Shown here in pieces: positions 1-10,449 of a stretch of DNA of 64,000 nucleotides (positions are counted from its first letter, which is position 1; every line of letters starts with the position of its first letter). The notes below the pieces were generated by a model that did not search any database, was not told where the DNA came from, and saw only the letters and a program-made list of their open reading frames with translations. The stretch comes from Areca catechu. Taxonomy: Eukaryota > Streptophyta > Magnoliopsida > Arecales > Arecaceae. Location of the stretch: positions 142,986,541-143,050,540 of the forward strand of contig CM038053.1 of the NCBI GenBank assembly GCA_021397845.1, given 5' to 3'. A program made the translations under genes and the position numbers.

Positions 1-536
1 AACTAGCAAGCAAACTTGAGAAATTAATTATCAAATAAATGGGCCAAATTAATCCAAGAAATGAATTTTCATAAAAAAACTAGTTGATCTAAGTTACGAT
101 GCCCGCAATGTAGATCAAGTTCAAAATAAAGATGCGGACACCTGGTGAAGTGGCAGAGAAAGGGTCGACTTTGACCAAGGTGGACCCATCTTGGGGTGCC
201 ACCTGGCGAAGAAGCAGGAGTGCCTGGATCGACCTTGGCAAGGTGGACCCATCTTGGGGTGCCACCTGGCGAGGGAGTAGAGGTCACCAGCTTCGGCCGA
301 GGTGGACACCTCCTCGACGGACACCTGGTGAAGTGGCAGAGGAAGGCTCGACTTCGACCAAGGTGGACCCATCTTGGGGTGCTACCTGGCGAAGGAGCAG
401 GAGCGCCTCGTCCCGGGTGAGGGCGATCGTGAGTCGAGCCACCCGGGGGAAACTTCGAAAGAAAAAATCCACGTGGCACTGCTGGCATCCAGCCAGATCT
501 GACATACACTCCATGTCATCGATGTTGCCATATCAG
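1..536. other. Unclassified repeat-derived segment at the window edge
   Basis: The first 130 bases are AT-rich with no recognisable coding. The rest is GC-rich and dominated by a short tandem repeat. The segment ends abruptly where the S0 copia integrase reading begins on the minus strand, just after the codons for the second integrase aspartate. It is probably part of another repeat that replaced the 3' half of S0. Open frames across it on both strands follow the repeat period and show no known domain. Confidence 0.5.
132..410 (+). repeat. About 60-bp GC-rich tandem repeat, roughly 4 units
   Basis: The phrase GGTGGACCCATCTTGGGG recurs near positions 179, 241 and 361, followed by a conserved TGCCACCTGGCGA-type tail. 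A degenerate unit lies near 300. A longer phrase, GGACACCTGGTGAAGTGGCA, occurs near 135 and again near 319, so there is also a higher-order spacing of about 184 bp. Spacing between clear units is 60 to 63 bp. No function is evident. Confidence 0.8.
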
Positions 537-1176
537 TAAAAATCTTCAAAATTTTGATTTTCAAATTCAGTTCCATTATCACTTCGAATACAAACAATAG
601 AAGTACCTTTTTTTTTAAAACCTTTTTATAAAACTTTGTGAAAGCAGAAAAGGATTCATCTTTATGTGCTAAAAAAAAAATCCAAGTAAATCGAGAGAAA
701 TCATCAACTATTACTAATATATATCTCTTGCCTCCTAGCCTAGTGATCCGAGTTGGTCCAAAGAGATCCATATGGAATAGTTCTAGTGGCCTAGAAGTTG
801 AAACAATTCCTTTTGATTTAAAAGAGGTTCTTGTTTGTTTTCCAAATTGACAAGCATCACAAATTTTATTTTTTTCAAATCTAAATTTTGGTAAATCTTT
901 AACTAAATTCTTTTTACACAATTTAAGATGTAAATACATGTTTGCATGACCTAATCTATGATGCCATAACCAAGTAGTCTCATTAATTATGGCATTCATT
1001 GCAACTAGGCATTCACCATCTTGGATGGGTAAATTATCAATATCAACAAGGTAGATATTGCCATGCCTATTTCTAATGAATTTCACTCCATTATCATCAA
1101 GACTAGATACCATGCAAAGAGATGATTCAAAAATTACTTTAAAATCTTTTTCATAAAACTGACTAATACTAAGCAA
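537..1176 (-). pseudogene. pol: S0 pre-integrase and integrase remnant
   Basis: The reading contains a pre-integrase zinc motif (HHRLGHAN followed by CDACQFGKQ) and the integrase core start LFHMDLFGPTRITRLGGK, which carries the first catalytic aspartate. A frameshift follows near FYKKVL. The second catalytic motif, SDNGTEFEN, is readable around 560-595 in another frame. Similarity stops at about 537, so the last catalytic glutamate and the C-terminal part are missing. The open frame continues to 382 only by chance through the neighbouring tandem repeat. A working integrase would insert cDNA into nuclear DNA; this one cannot be functional. Confidence 0.85.
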
Positions 1177-1618
1177 ATTATGCTTAATTCCTCTCCTAAT
1201 AATACATTGTCAATAAAAGTGGATGGAAAAATGTATACTTTATCGATACCAATGATTTTGTCTTTACCATTATCTTCCAAAGTTACATTCCTTCTATTCA
1301 AAGCTTCAAGAGAGGTGAATTGCTTCATATCTCCCATCATGTGTTTTGAGCAACCACTGTCAAGATACCATAATCTCTTTTTCTCCTTGGTTGCAAGACA
1401 CACCTGCAAAATAGATCAAGTTTTTGCTTTAAGTATCCAAGCCATCTTGGATCCTTTAGGGTTTGTAGTTATGGTTCCTTTTGGAACCCAAACTTTTCTA
1501 TAATCATTTACTTTTCTAAGATTCCATTGATAAGCTTTATACCCAAATTTTCTACAAATAAAGCAAGTAACATTAGATGATGCTGGAATAAAGAAATTCT
1601 TGAAAAAATTTTAGTTCT
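1134..1618 (-). pseudogene. gag-pol: S0 gag C-terminus and aspartic protease remnant
   Basis: From 1618 downward the minus strand reads a degenerate zinc knuckle (CFICRKFGYKAYQWN), then a linker with VWVPKGT, then the protease motif WYLDSGCSKHMMGD near 1360-1400 with an intact DSG triad. This part overlaps the next reading in another frame near 1134-1176, so a frameshift separates protease from integrase. In S1 and S2 a stop codon sits just before the equivalent tryptophan; here that position is a sense codon. The right boundary at 1618 is the G1 insertion point. Confidence 0.8.
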
Positions 1619-3118
1619 TGGTGTAGGCACCAGAATCCGACAGAGGCTCCTCAACCCTCTGTGGATGTCCAATTAGGGTTCCAATTTTTCATGTCCTGTA
1701 ATAAAGCTTCAAGCCTAAGCATGGTATTTTTTAGTCATGAATTTAGTCTCAATTATTTTTGTTTAGTCATGTACATTGACCAATTTGGTCAAGTTGTGTC
1801 TCATATTGAGTCCAGTCCTGTATTGAGTCCAGTCCGAGTCTGGGTCCAAGCCAGAGTGGTCTTTGAGTTCAGCTCAACTACTATCGGGCCAAGCCTTGAA
1901 GGTCAACATTTCAACCCTAGGGCACCACTTCACCATCCCATGTGGTGCCACTTCACCATCCCATGTGGCACCACCTCATCTTGCCAAATGGAGGCACATC
2001 AAATATTCTTTCCTCCTTTCCCTCCCTCCATCAAGCCACTTACTAAAAGAGTCTTGGGCAACCAAGGAAAGGTTGAAGACAATGGCCTTGATCCAAGCCT
2101 CATTTCAAGCTTCTCCCCAAAGAAGGGTGAGCAACCAAGGAAAGAGGGAGACACAACCTTGCATCATGCCTTCTTTCCAAAATTGAAGGTCAACTTTCCA
2201 AGTCCAAGGGAGACAAATTCCTTCTTCCAAGCCCATTATCAAGCCATGCACAATCAAATCCAAGTGAAGGTCAGCCAAAGGAGAAAAATCTGATTTTTTT
2301 TGAAATTTTTTGGCACCTCTCCAAAGAGGAATTGTAATTTTCATTTGAATTTCAAATGGGGTCTTAAGGTGCCTATAAAATGGACCTTACCCCTCCTTTA
2401 TAAGGGTAATTGCTATTGAATGAAAAACCACAAGTTTCTTGAGATCCTGTTTTCTCTTTAGTTGCCTTCCTTCACTAGGAACGTCGATCTTCGTGAGGGA
2501 GCACCTTCGCCTTCAAGCATCGAGAGATGTGAAGCCTCAAGTTATTGTCTCTTCCGCAACTCCATCCTCTGGCTTTGAGTCAGGGTCCATTGGGATCAAC
2601 CAACCGGGCGCCTACCAAGAAGAACTCCACCATCACCACTTCAAATTTCACCCCTTCTTCTATTTGCTTTCTCTTTGATCAAATCTTAACTCTCCTTGAA
2701 TTCTCGCAGGTCCTCCAGGTGACATGAGCACAGAGTTGGTTGCCCTTGCTATCAAGACCTTCGGATAGCAAGCCAGCGCATCCGCTCGGTGGAAGGCTCG
2801 ATCATCCAGGTTGTATCCACTAGAGTGAGTGATCTCGGCATCAGGCGCTTCAGATCTTTGAGGTTTGCCTCCCTAAACTCCTAAGTCGATATTGTTCTGA
2901 GAGCTAAGTCCTACGGGGTTTCTCAATCCCAAAGTCCTCTTTTTTATCCTTGTTTAGGGGCTAATCTACATGCTTGTAGTCTTATCTTTATTGAATCCCT
3001 AGATCTGCTTTCGTCTTATTTTTCGTGAATCCTCAAGAAAGTCATTAAAACCTAAAAATCATAAAAATAACAAATCACCTGCATTCATTTCATCTTGCAT
3101 TTAGTTAGTCCCCCATCA
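1619..3118 (+). repeat. G1 5' LTR
   Basis: It begins TGGTGTAGGCACCAGAATCC and ends CCCCCATCA just before the primer-binding site. Related LTRs occur at 6290, 10450, 21544, 30319, 32830, 35114 (minus) and 39334. It contains a direct duplication of a 24-bp phrase (CCACTTCACCATCCCATGTGG) near 1925-1970 and a TATA box at 2374. Open frames inside it are not conserved as proteins between copies. Confidence 0.85.
2374..2380 (+). promoter_or_regulatory. TATA box of G1 5' LTR
   Basis: TATAAAA lies in the context GGTGCCTATAAAATGGACC. Equivalent TATA-containing contexts occur in the G2 and G3 LTRs. A GAATGAAAAACC stretch follows about 50 bp downstream. The deletion in the G1 3' LTR removes this site. 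Confidence 0.7.
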
Positions 3119-3122
3119 TTTC

Positions 3123-3138
3123 CGGTATCAAAGCATGG
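3123..3138 (+). other. G1 primer-binding site
   Basis: CGGTATCAAAGCATGG starts a few bases after the LTR end and resembles the complement of the initiator tRNA-Met 3' end (GGTATCAGAGC). Confidence 0.75.
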
Positions 3139-4130
3139 TTAGGACTTAGCGCTTCTTAAGTACCTGGATTAGGTGCTTCACCAGGCCGTCCGGTCTTAGG
3201 AGAAAAGTAGGATTTCAAGACCCTCTCTTTCCATTCCACGGGGATCTCCTAAGGCATGTAGGGGTGCCATTGTGATAGGCCTTTGAAGGGGAATACAAGA
3301 AGAATAGATTTAAAAGAAAAAAAAAATGTGCATCTTAGATCGCATCTTTAAATTTCTGCATTTTAGTTTTTTCTGCTTGTAGGAATCTCTAAATTTTCTT
3401 ATTTTTATTTTGTTAGATCACACATAATTGAAAATATTTTTGGTAATTTTCTCAGATTTTATTGCATCTTGTAGAATTTCTACAAGCCGGAATACTACCT
3501 GAGAAGAAATTCTGTTCTGAGAATTTTTGCAAGTGCATTTTCTTACGTATTCATTTGTCATATAGTTTAATCTTGCATTTAGGGTCATATCATTTTATTT
3601 CCATCATCTTATCCTGTTATCATACATTAAAAAACCCAAAAATATAATTTAGACCCATCTCATTAGAGCATTTGTTTGCCATCATTTGCATAATTCACTT
3701 TAAGGGCGGCAATTTGATATAGGGTCAGGATTTCATTACCTGTCTATAGCCCAAAAATCACCACCTAGCATATCAACCCAACCTCTAATTAAAATTGGAT
3801 AGACACTTAGTTGCTCTAGTGAGCTAGGGACACCCATGAAATCGGGTCGAACCAAGTGTCAAGCCAAGTTAGACAGCTGGTTTGTGTGTGCTTGTGTAGC
3901 TGGTGTCTAGGCAAGTGGTTCAGGGACTAGAGCCCGAAGGAAGGTGGGTTGGTTCGCTTACCTGGCCAATTTCAAATTGGTGCCTAAGACAAGCAAAGAG
4001 GAACCTCCACCAACCTTACACTTACCTGGCCAGGTGCCAAGTTACTACTACCGAGTTAGTCTTCTTGACTTAACATTTGGTTGGATCTTTTTAAGTCTAG
4101 CAAACCCTTAGCATCTTCCATTGTGTGTGC
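3139..4130 (+). other. G1 untranslated leader
   Basis: Nearly 1 kb between primer-binding site and gag has no conserved reading frame. It is AT-rich, then contains several short phrases such as TACCTGGCCA near 3960 and 4020. G2 has a similarly placed leader of about 0.9 kb. Confidence 0.6.
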
Positions 4131-5144
4131 ATGTCAACCAGATCCGGAGTCCCTTATCACCCCCATCCTTCCCAACCAAGTGAACCCATGGACAACACCC
4201 GAGAAGATCCATTAAAGGTCATCATGGAATAGTTAATTAGGATAAACAATAGGTTAGATAAGCGTGATCAAGAGAGGACCCGGAAGCCCCACACTAGACC
4301 AGAGATTGATTCACTTCCCCATCCTAGGGGATTCCCTCAACATGAGCCCTCCTTAAAGGCTGAGTCCAGAAGAATCCCACCCCCTAAACCAGCCCGAGAG
4401 TTTTACCCTAGGAGACCCAATCCAGAGATCATAGACCATGAAGAAAGGGGCATTAGAAATATCAAGCTAGAAGCCCCTACCTTCGATGGTAGTCTAAATC
4501 CCAAGGTGTACATAGATTGGGAGGAGGACATGGAACAATATTTTGACTGGGACACAATGACGGAAAGGATGAAGTTTAAGTTTGCCAAGACTAGGTTGGT
4601 TCGCCAGGCTAGGTTATTTTGGAATAATGTTGAAAGGCTGATAGGGCAAAGAGAACAAGAACCTATAGCAACGTGGAGGGACATGAAAGCCAGACTTAGA
4701 GAGAAGTACAGACCTCTATCTTACACCCTTTATGGTCGGACCAATAGCTGCACCTTTAGTCACCATGAGAAGAAATTTACAAACAATCCAATTCAGCCTA
4801 AGGACCAGGTTAAAAGAGGATCGAGTAGCCTTAAGGAAGAGAAGCCGAAAGTTAACCTGATCAAAGCCAAAGGGTTAGATAGAGAGATGACTGAAGGAAC
4901 CCCTGCCACAAAAGAGACTCATGAACCAACCCAGAGAGAAGAACCTTCTAACAAATTTCAAGAAAAAAAGGTTGAATCCATCGAAATTCTAGAGAAACAA
5001 ACTCCTGAGCCCATTAAACAATCCAAAGAAAACATCTGTGAATCAAGTTTAGTAGAGGAATATGGTGAAGATGGGCCCCAGGTAGAAATCATTGAGGAAC
5101 CAAAAGAAAAGATCCTGAACCCACTAGAGATTGTGAAGGAGTAA
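4131..5144 (+). pseudogene. gag: G1 gag, one in-frame stop, retrotransposon gag core truncated
   Basis: The ATG at 4131 starts MSTRSGVPYHPHPSQ, matched by MSTRLGVQYHPH at 16224 in G2, which supports the start. A TAG at 4230 breaks the frame after 33 codons; the same frame then stays open to 5144. The central part, EAPTFDGSLNPKVYIDWEED through WRDMKARLREKY, is the beginning of a Retrotrans_gag-type domain. The later part of that domain, present in G2, is missing and is replaced by a charged Lys/Glu-rich tail. No zinc knuckle is seen. Gag would form the particle core. Confidence 0.75.
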
Positions 5145-5749
5145 TTGAGCCAGGATCGAACATTGTAGAGGAAGGTGAAGGTTCACAAGTATTGCCCTTA
5201 TGGGAGGTCCAGGAACAAGTCCCTATGGAACCACCCTAGGAGGTAGACATTAGTTTTGAGGACTTTCAAGATAACATTCCCAAAGACCTTCCTAATGACC
5301 TTCCACCATCTAGGAACACCCATCTAGCCTTGGAACTTGCACCTATAGAACAATGTCCAAATTTTAAGATCATCCTGAATAACCAAGGTCTGTTTCATGT
5401 TTCCTATAAGCCACCCCAACACTCTGATTCATATCTCCTACCCTTCCCTAAGCCTTCTCACGTTTCTAGAGCTATGGGGTTACATTTTGCTGAGATTTCT
5501 AGGTTACATGAATCACTAGAGCCCATCCCATTTGCTACCTACTTCTGGTATACCTTATGGCATTTGCTAGGGATCCTTGATAATTTTTCCTGTACATACC
5601 AGACCAGGGTCAAACCTAGAGAGTCAGTGATCTGTTAGGTTTAGGCCCTAGAGAGTCCAATAAAATTTCTCTCAATAGGAATGCATAGTTAAGTATGCAT
5701 TTTGCATCATGATAGAATTCTGCATTAAATATAAATTTTAAAATAATTT
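5145..5749 (+). pseudogene. G1 conserved linker where pol should be
   Basis: A frame at 5330-5638 reads a segment with FPKPSHVSRAMGLHFAEISRL and ends VKPRESVIC. A diverged version lies in G2 at about 20632-20830, so this linker is shared between copies. Its family is not recognised; it could be the end of a long gag. It is followed by CAATAGGAATGCATAGTTAAG-type sequence, also shared with G2, and then directly by integrase C-terminal codons. The protease, reverse transcriptase, RNase H and integrase core that should lie between are gone. Confidence 0.55.
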
Positions 5750-6289
5750 GGCTGATTCCCAGAAATGAGCCAAAGAGTTTGAAATTAGGGATTCTATTAT
5801 GGCTAGGCTTAGGCCTGAACGGTTTCCACCTGGGACCATTAAGAAACTTCATGCTCGTGGAGCTGGCCCCTTTAAAGTGATAAAGTGAGTTAGTCCTAAT
5901 GCCTACGTTCTTGAGCTACCCCCAGACTATGGCATTAGCTCGACTTTCAATATCTCAGACTTAGTCGAGTACAGGGAACCGACAAATATACCTAGTGAGC
6001 CATTTGGGCCTAACCTTTCTTTTGAGAATGAACCCAAACCTGAGTGTCTACCTCCAATTTTATCTAAGAGAGGAGAGCGGATCGAGCGTGTCCTAGATGA
6101 CCAAGCTATCACTACCTAGGGCAAAGGTTATCAACATTTCTTAGTCTGATGGCAAGGCTGACCTGAGTTCGATGACTCGTGGATTACCTAGGAGGACTTG
6201 CAGTGCCTCGAACCCGACCTTCTGGAAGAGTACCTAAGCCATCTCAACTCTTACTTGACAGGGTTGAGTTCCTCCCATCCCGGGAGAAT
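5750..6289 (+). pseudogene. pol: G1 integrase C-terminus and chromodomain
   Basis: The reading includes RLRPERFPPGTIKKLHARGA, the GPY-like stretch NAYVLELPPDYGISSTFNIS and a C-terminal chromodomain beginning near RIERVLDDQAITT and continuing GKGYQHFLV.WQG. Stops occur at TAG near 6116 and TGA near 6148. The final codons give a serine-rich tail ending HPGRIG, which overlaps the polypurine tract. In chromoviruses this domain is thought to guide integration to chromatin marks. It is broken here and detached from a catalytic core. Confidence 0.8.
6253..6289 (+). promoter_or_regulatory. G1 3' cis block: hairpin plus polypurine tract
   Basis: ACTTGAC (6253-6259), loop AGG and GTTGAGT (6263-6269) can pair over seven positions including two G-U pairs. 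CTCCCATCC and CGGGAGAAT follow, abutting the 3' LTR. The same layout occurs in G2, G4 and the non-autonomous elements A, B and C. Confidence 0.65.
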
Positions 6290-7211
6290 TGGTGTGGGCA
6301 CCAGAATCCGACAGAGGCTCCTCAACCCTCTGTGGATGTCTAATTAGGGTTCCAATTTTTCAAGTCCTGTAATAAGGCTTCAAGCCTAAGCATTGTATTT
6401 TTCAGTCATGAATTTAGTCTCAATTATTTTTGTTTAGTCCTGTACATTGACCAATTTGGTCAAGTTGTGTCTTGTATTGAGTCCAGTCCTGTATTGAGTC
6501 CAGATCGAGTCGGGTCCAAGCCGGGTTGTCTTTGAGTTCAGCTCAACTACTATTGGGCCAAGCCTTGAAAGTCAACATTTCAACCCTAGGGTGCCACTTC
6601 ACTATCCCATGTGGTGCCACTTCACCATCCCATGTGGCGCCACCTCATCTTGCCAAATGGAGGCACACCAAATATTCTTTCCTCCTTTCTCTCCCTCCAT
6701 CAAGCCACTTACTAAAGGAGTCTTGGGCAACCAAGGAAAGGTTAAAGACAAAGGCCTTGATCCAAGCCTCATTTCAAGCTTCTCTCCAAAGAAGGGTGAG
6801 CAACTAAGGAAAGAGGGAGACACAAGCCTTGCATCATGCCTTCTTCCCAAAATTGAAGGTCAACTTTCCAAGTCCAAGGGAGACAAATTCCTTATTCCAA
6901 GCCCATTATCAAGCCATGCATAATCAAATCCAAGTGAAGGTCGGCCAAAGGAGAGAAATCTGATTTTTTTTGAAATTTTTTGGCGCCTCTCCAAAGAGGA
7001 CTTGTAATTTTCATTTCAATCCCGGGGTCCTCTTTTTTATCCTTTTCTAGGGGCTAATCTACATGCTTGTAGTCTTATCTTTATTGAATCCCTAGATCTG
7101 CTTTTGTCTTGTTTTTCGGGAATCCTCAAGAAAGTCATTAAAACCTAAAAATCACAAAAATAACAAATCACCTGCATTCATTTCATCTTGCATTTAGTTA
7201 GTCCCCCATCA
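6290..7211 (+). repeat. G1 3' LTR with internal deletion
   Basis: It starts TGGTGTGGGCACC and ends CCCCCATCA. Compared with the 5' LTR it is about 0.6 kb shorter: the sequence jumps near 7015-7022 from the part matching about 2346 to the part matching about 2925. The lost part includes the TATA box and the transcript-end region. Confidence 0.85.
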
Positions 7212-8726
7212 TTTCTTTTGTTGCTTGTAACCGAGTCCAACTTTATCAAATATAGCTCTTTGATTATTCAATAATAAATTTAACTTTTTAGAACTAAATG
7301 TAAACTTTTCAACAAAAGGTTTTACTTTATCAAGCTCATCTTTTAATTTCTTATTTTCTATCTCAAGGTCTTTGTTTTTTTCTTAAAGCTTATTATTTAG
7401 AACAAAGGCCTTGGATCTTTTTAAAACTTCTATTTCTTTTGATAGAGTATTCTTTTATTTTTTCAAAATATCAATCTTGGCTTGTAGATCATTGTTTTCA
7501 CTAACAAGATTGTTGTTTTTAATAGAAGAGGAATCAACATGCTTTTTCAACTTTTTGTACTCAATTTTTAATAATTTGTACTCATGCACAAGTTTATCAA
7601 AAGTTTCTCTAAGTTCTTCAAAAGTAAATTTAAATTCAAGTTCAGATTGTACCTCATTTTTTATTGTCATAAGGCAGAGATTGGCGACTTCTTGTTGTTC
7701 TTCTTCTAAACTGGAGTCTTCACTGTCGCTCCAGGTTGCTATCATTGCTTTATTCTTGAACTTCTAATTAAACTTCTTAAAGAGAGGATAATCAACCTTG
7801 TAGTGATCAGACTTCTTACATTCAAAGCAGATAGGTTGATCCTTCTCCTTCTCTTTTTCTTTTTCTTTATCTTTGCCTTTATCTTTACTAGACCGTGGCT
7901 TCTTTTTATAAGGGAACTTCTTCTTCCTTATGAATCTTCTAGATTTTCTTTCCACTGGAGCCTCTTCATTTTCATTTTCACTTTCTTCTAATTCTTTACT
8001 TGAAGGCTCATTTGATGTAGTGGATTTGAAAGCAATTATTTTTTTCTTTCTATCTACATCCACTACTTTTTGTTTCAAGTTCAACTCATAAGTCATGAGT
8101 GAACCAACAAGTTGTTCCAAGGGAAGTGTCTTAATATCTTTTGCTTCTTGGATTGCTGTGACCTTCGGATCCCATAATGTTGGTAAAGACTTGAGAATTT
8201 TATTTACAAAGTCAACGTTAGACATAACTTTTCTAAGACTTCTTATGTTATTTACAATGTTGGTAAATCTTTTATACATATCAGTTATTGATTCATTTGG
8301 CTCCATTCTAAACATTTCATATGTATAAATGAGCATATTTACTTTAGTATTCTTCACTTGATGGGTACCCTCATGAGTAACCTCAAGTGTGTCCCAATTT
8401 TTCTTTACCGATGCACATGTGGATATCTTATTAAATTCACTATGATCCAATATGCAATAAAGCAAATTCATTGTCTTGGCATTAAGCTCTGATTACTTAA
8501 TGTCATTTTCATCATAATCCTCTTCTAGTTTTGGAATGGAAATGCCATTAACCATCGTTGAAGGAATATGAAGACCTTTAACAACAACTTTTCAAGGATT
8601 GTAATCAATAGAATGCATATAAATTCGCATACGAGTTTTTCAATATGTGTAATTAGTGCCATTAAAAAGTTAAGGTCTATTTGAGACTTGACCCTCAACT
8701 ATACTAGTTCCTATAGGGGCTGCCAT
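7212..8726 (-). pseudogene. gag: S0 gag: UBN2-type gag, zinc knuckle, coiled coil
   Basis: The likely start is the ATG complementary to 8724-8726 (MAAPIGTSIVEG), matching the MSTSLAEGQ starts of S1 and S2. Stops break the first third. From 8471 the frame reads a gag domain typical of copia (MFRMEPNESITDMYKRFTNI, LPTLWDPKVTAI), a Lys/Glu-rich stretch and a zinc knuckle CFECKKSDHYKVDYP in which the last cysteine is tyrosine. A coiled-coil-like reading at 7455-7745 and further heptads down to 7212 follow. The reading then runs into G1. Gag would build the cytoplasmic particle. Confidence 0.8.
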
Positions 8727-8770
8727 AGATCTTTAACTCAAGGCGGTTAGACCTATTAGATGAGTACAAC

Positions 8771-8784
8771 GCTCTGATACCACT
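8771..8784 (-). other. S0 primer-binding site
   Basis: The plus strand reads GCTCTGATACCACT, so the minus strand gives AGTGGTATCAGAGC, complementary to initiator tRNA-Met. It abuts the 5' LTR. Confidence 0.9.
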
Positions 8785-9059
8785 TGTTGCCTAGCTAAAG
8801 CAACCCAAGAGAAGGGTTAATTGGGTTTTAAAAATTTTAGTAAAGATTAAAATAAGTGCTAGTGTATTTGCAAGTGTTTATGTGCTCAACAAGAGTATGC
8901 GGTAGAAGTAATAATATAAATGCAAGAAAAGAAAGATAAACAATCACAAATACAAGAATTAATAGTGGTTCGATGTACACAAAAAACCTACATATACTTT
9001 TCAAGGTCCACTTGGGTATTTCACTATAATCCTTCCTTAATTATAGTGGATTAGTTTTT

Positions 9060-9245
9060 CCAGACTCACTAATCAAAATCCCTTGATTTTTATAAGGCTA
9101 ACCAAAAATCTAGTTGATTTTCACAAGGCTCACCAACAACCTAGTAGGTTTTTACAAAGCTCACCAACAACCTAGTTGGTTTTCACAAGGCTCATCAACA
9201 ACCTAGTTGATTTTTCAAACAAGGCTCACCAATAATCCAAATACT
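9060..9245 (-). repeat. About 32-bp tandem repeat in S0 LTR
   Basis: CTCACCAACAACCTAGTTGGTTTTCACAAGG-like units repeat about five times at 31 to 32 bp. Each unit contains an inverted pair of CCAAC and GTTGG type. Equivalent units (CACCAAGAACCCAACACTTGG type) occur in the S1 and S2 LTRs at 30225-30318, 40740-40930 and 50340-50510. Confidence 0.7.
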
Positions 9246-9639
9246 AGTTTTAATTCATTTGAAACTAGGAACAACAAGATAAATCAAGTATAATGTAAGA
9301 GTACAATAAGCTTTCAAAATAAAAAGCAAATATCTCTTTGAAACTCCTTGATTGTTGTTGAAAAGCTTGTCTCCAAGTTGTTGAAACTTTAATCAATGCT
9401 TAAGAGTTAGACTTGAATGCTCCTTGAATGCTTGAAGGCTCGACTTCACTTGAAAGTACTGAATACTCAATGAATGCTCATTAGTTTTCTCATTCATTTT
9501 CTCCCTCTTATGTTTGGTCCACTTTAAATACCTTTTCAAGCCTCAAATGACCGTTTATGACCATTGGAGAGAAGAAAATAGCCATTAGACACAAAAAGGA
9601 CTAAATCTGCATTTCAAAAAATTAGCCGTTATTGTTCAT

Positions 9640-10030
9640 CCAAACCTGTAGGTGTTGACACTTCAGGTCATATGTCAACTCATGTGTCGACACTTGAATC
9701 GACACTAGGTCAAAAAATATTTTCTGAAGCTCTCTAGAGTGTTCTAGTGTATCGACATTTTTTCTGGTAAGTCGACTCATGTGTTGACACTTCATATTCA
9801 TGAGTCGACACTTGGGTAAAATTTAGAATTCAGCATATTCTGTTTTCATTTTGGTCTCGGGCCTTAAGTCGACACTTGCTTGACCATGAGTCGACTCATG
9901 TGTCGACACTTGGATTTCATGAGTCGATATTTCATGCGTGCCAACTAAAACTCTTTTTGCATATCAACTCAGGGTTCTGTAAGTCGACACCTTGAATCGA
10001 CACTTGATCTTCACGAGTCAATATTTGTTT
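9640..10030. repeat. Dispersed GTCGACAC motifs in S0 LTR
   Basis: GTCGACACTTG, GAGTCGACTCATG and close variants recur at least ten times in about 390 bp upstream of the TATA box in element sense. The core GTCGAC is palindromic. The position matches the GAGTCGGCTCG cluster of the S2 LTR. Confidence 0.7.
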
Positions 10031-10293
10031 GAAACTTTGCTGAAACTTGCTAAAACTTTATCAAATTCAAAATTTGACTTCTTCAAGGTCATTCTTATGT
10101 GCCAAAGTCCATATAACTTAAAATTTTATTAATTTAGATGACTTCTTCAATAGTTTGACAAGCATTTGAATTCTTTAACATAGTATAGCTTTGATGAGTA
10201 CTTTAATTTGCTAAACACACTTGTAACATACAATTAGTACTCAAATATACTTAAGTATTTTGTTATTCATCAAAATCAAGATAAAAGTCAACA

Positions 10294-10449
10294 AAAACCA
10301 TTCAGATTAGGACAAGTACTTTCAACAAATCAGAACTACGAGTTTAGGAGGGGCTCCTTCTTCCAATAATGAACTCTCAACTTTGAAAGTGGCTCATTCT
10401 TCAACATTCGAAGGACTAGCGACCGGACACGAAGACTACCACTCCCTTA
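10294..10449 (-). mobile_element. Fragment of gypsy LTR G5 between S0 and G2
   Basis: This 156-bp piece lies between the S0 LTR end and G2. Its last five bases, CCTTA, match (one difference) the reverse complement of the CAAGG at 33706-33710 that abuts the detached end of G2. It is therefore inferred to be the other half of the G5 LTR interrupted by G2. No coding is present. Confidence 0.55.

Larger units (their letters stand above)
1619..7211 (+). mobile_element. G1: deletion-derivative chromovirus (Ty3/gypsy), plus strand
   Basis: The element has a 5' LTR starting TGGTGTAGGCACC and ending CCCCCATCA, a primer-binding site, a gag reading, an integrase C-terminus with chromodomain, and a shortened 3' LTR. 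It lacks protease, reverse transcriptase, RNase H and the integrase core. It is flanked by GTTCT at 1614-1618 and TTTCT at 7212-7216, a 5-bp target-site duplication with one difference. It interrupts the gag gene of S0. The same deletion structure occurs in G2, so the lack of pol is not private to this copy. Confidence 0.85.
537..10293 (-). mobile_element. S0: partial Ty1/copia (Sirevirus-like) element, minus strand
   Basis: Reading from right to left the order is 5' LTR (10293-8785), primer-binding site, gag, gag zinc knuckle, protease and integrase, then truncation at about 537. Reverse transcriptase, RNase H and the 3' LTR are absent. G1 (1619-7211) sits inside gag. The coiled-coil part of gag on the right of G1 and the zinc-knuckle part on its left join in order, so this was one element before the insertion. 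Gene order, the long lysine-rich gag and similarity to S1 and S2 fit the Sirevirus group of copia. Confidence 0.85.
8785..10293 (-). repeat. S0 5' LTR
   Basis: On the plus strand it runs from TGTTGCCTAGC next to the primer-binding site to AAAAGTCAACA. In element sense it therefore starts TGTTGACTTTTATC and ends GGCAACA. A probable TATA box reads TATTTAAA on the minus strand at 9533-9540. The start of S3 at 63791 is clearly related to it. Two sets of short repeats lie inside. Confidence 0.85.

Noticed and set aside
1661..2293. Long open frame in the G1 LTR (and similar frames at 6526-6923 and 30479-31144)
   Set aside because: The frames lie in LTRs, change frame and length between copies, and show no domain.
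7803..7991. Plus-strand hydrophobic frame rich in Leu and Phe
   Set aside because: It is the antisense shadow of the Lys/Glu-rich part of S0 gag on the minus strand.
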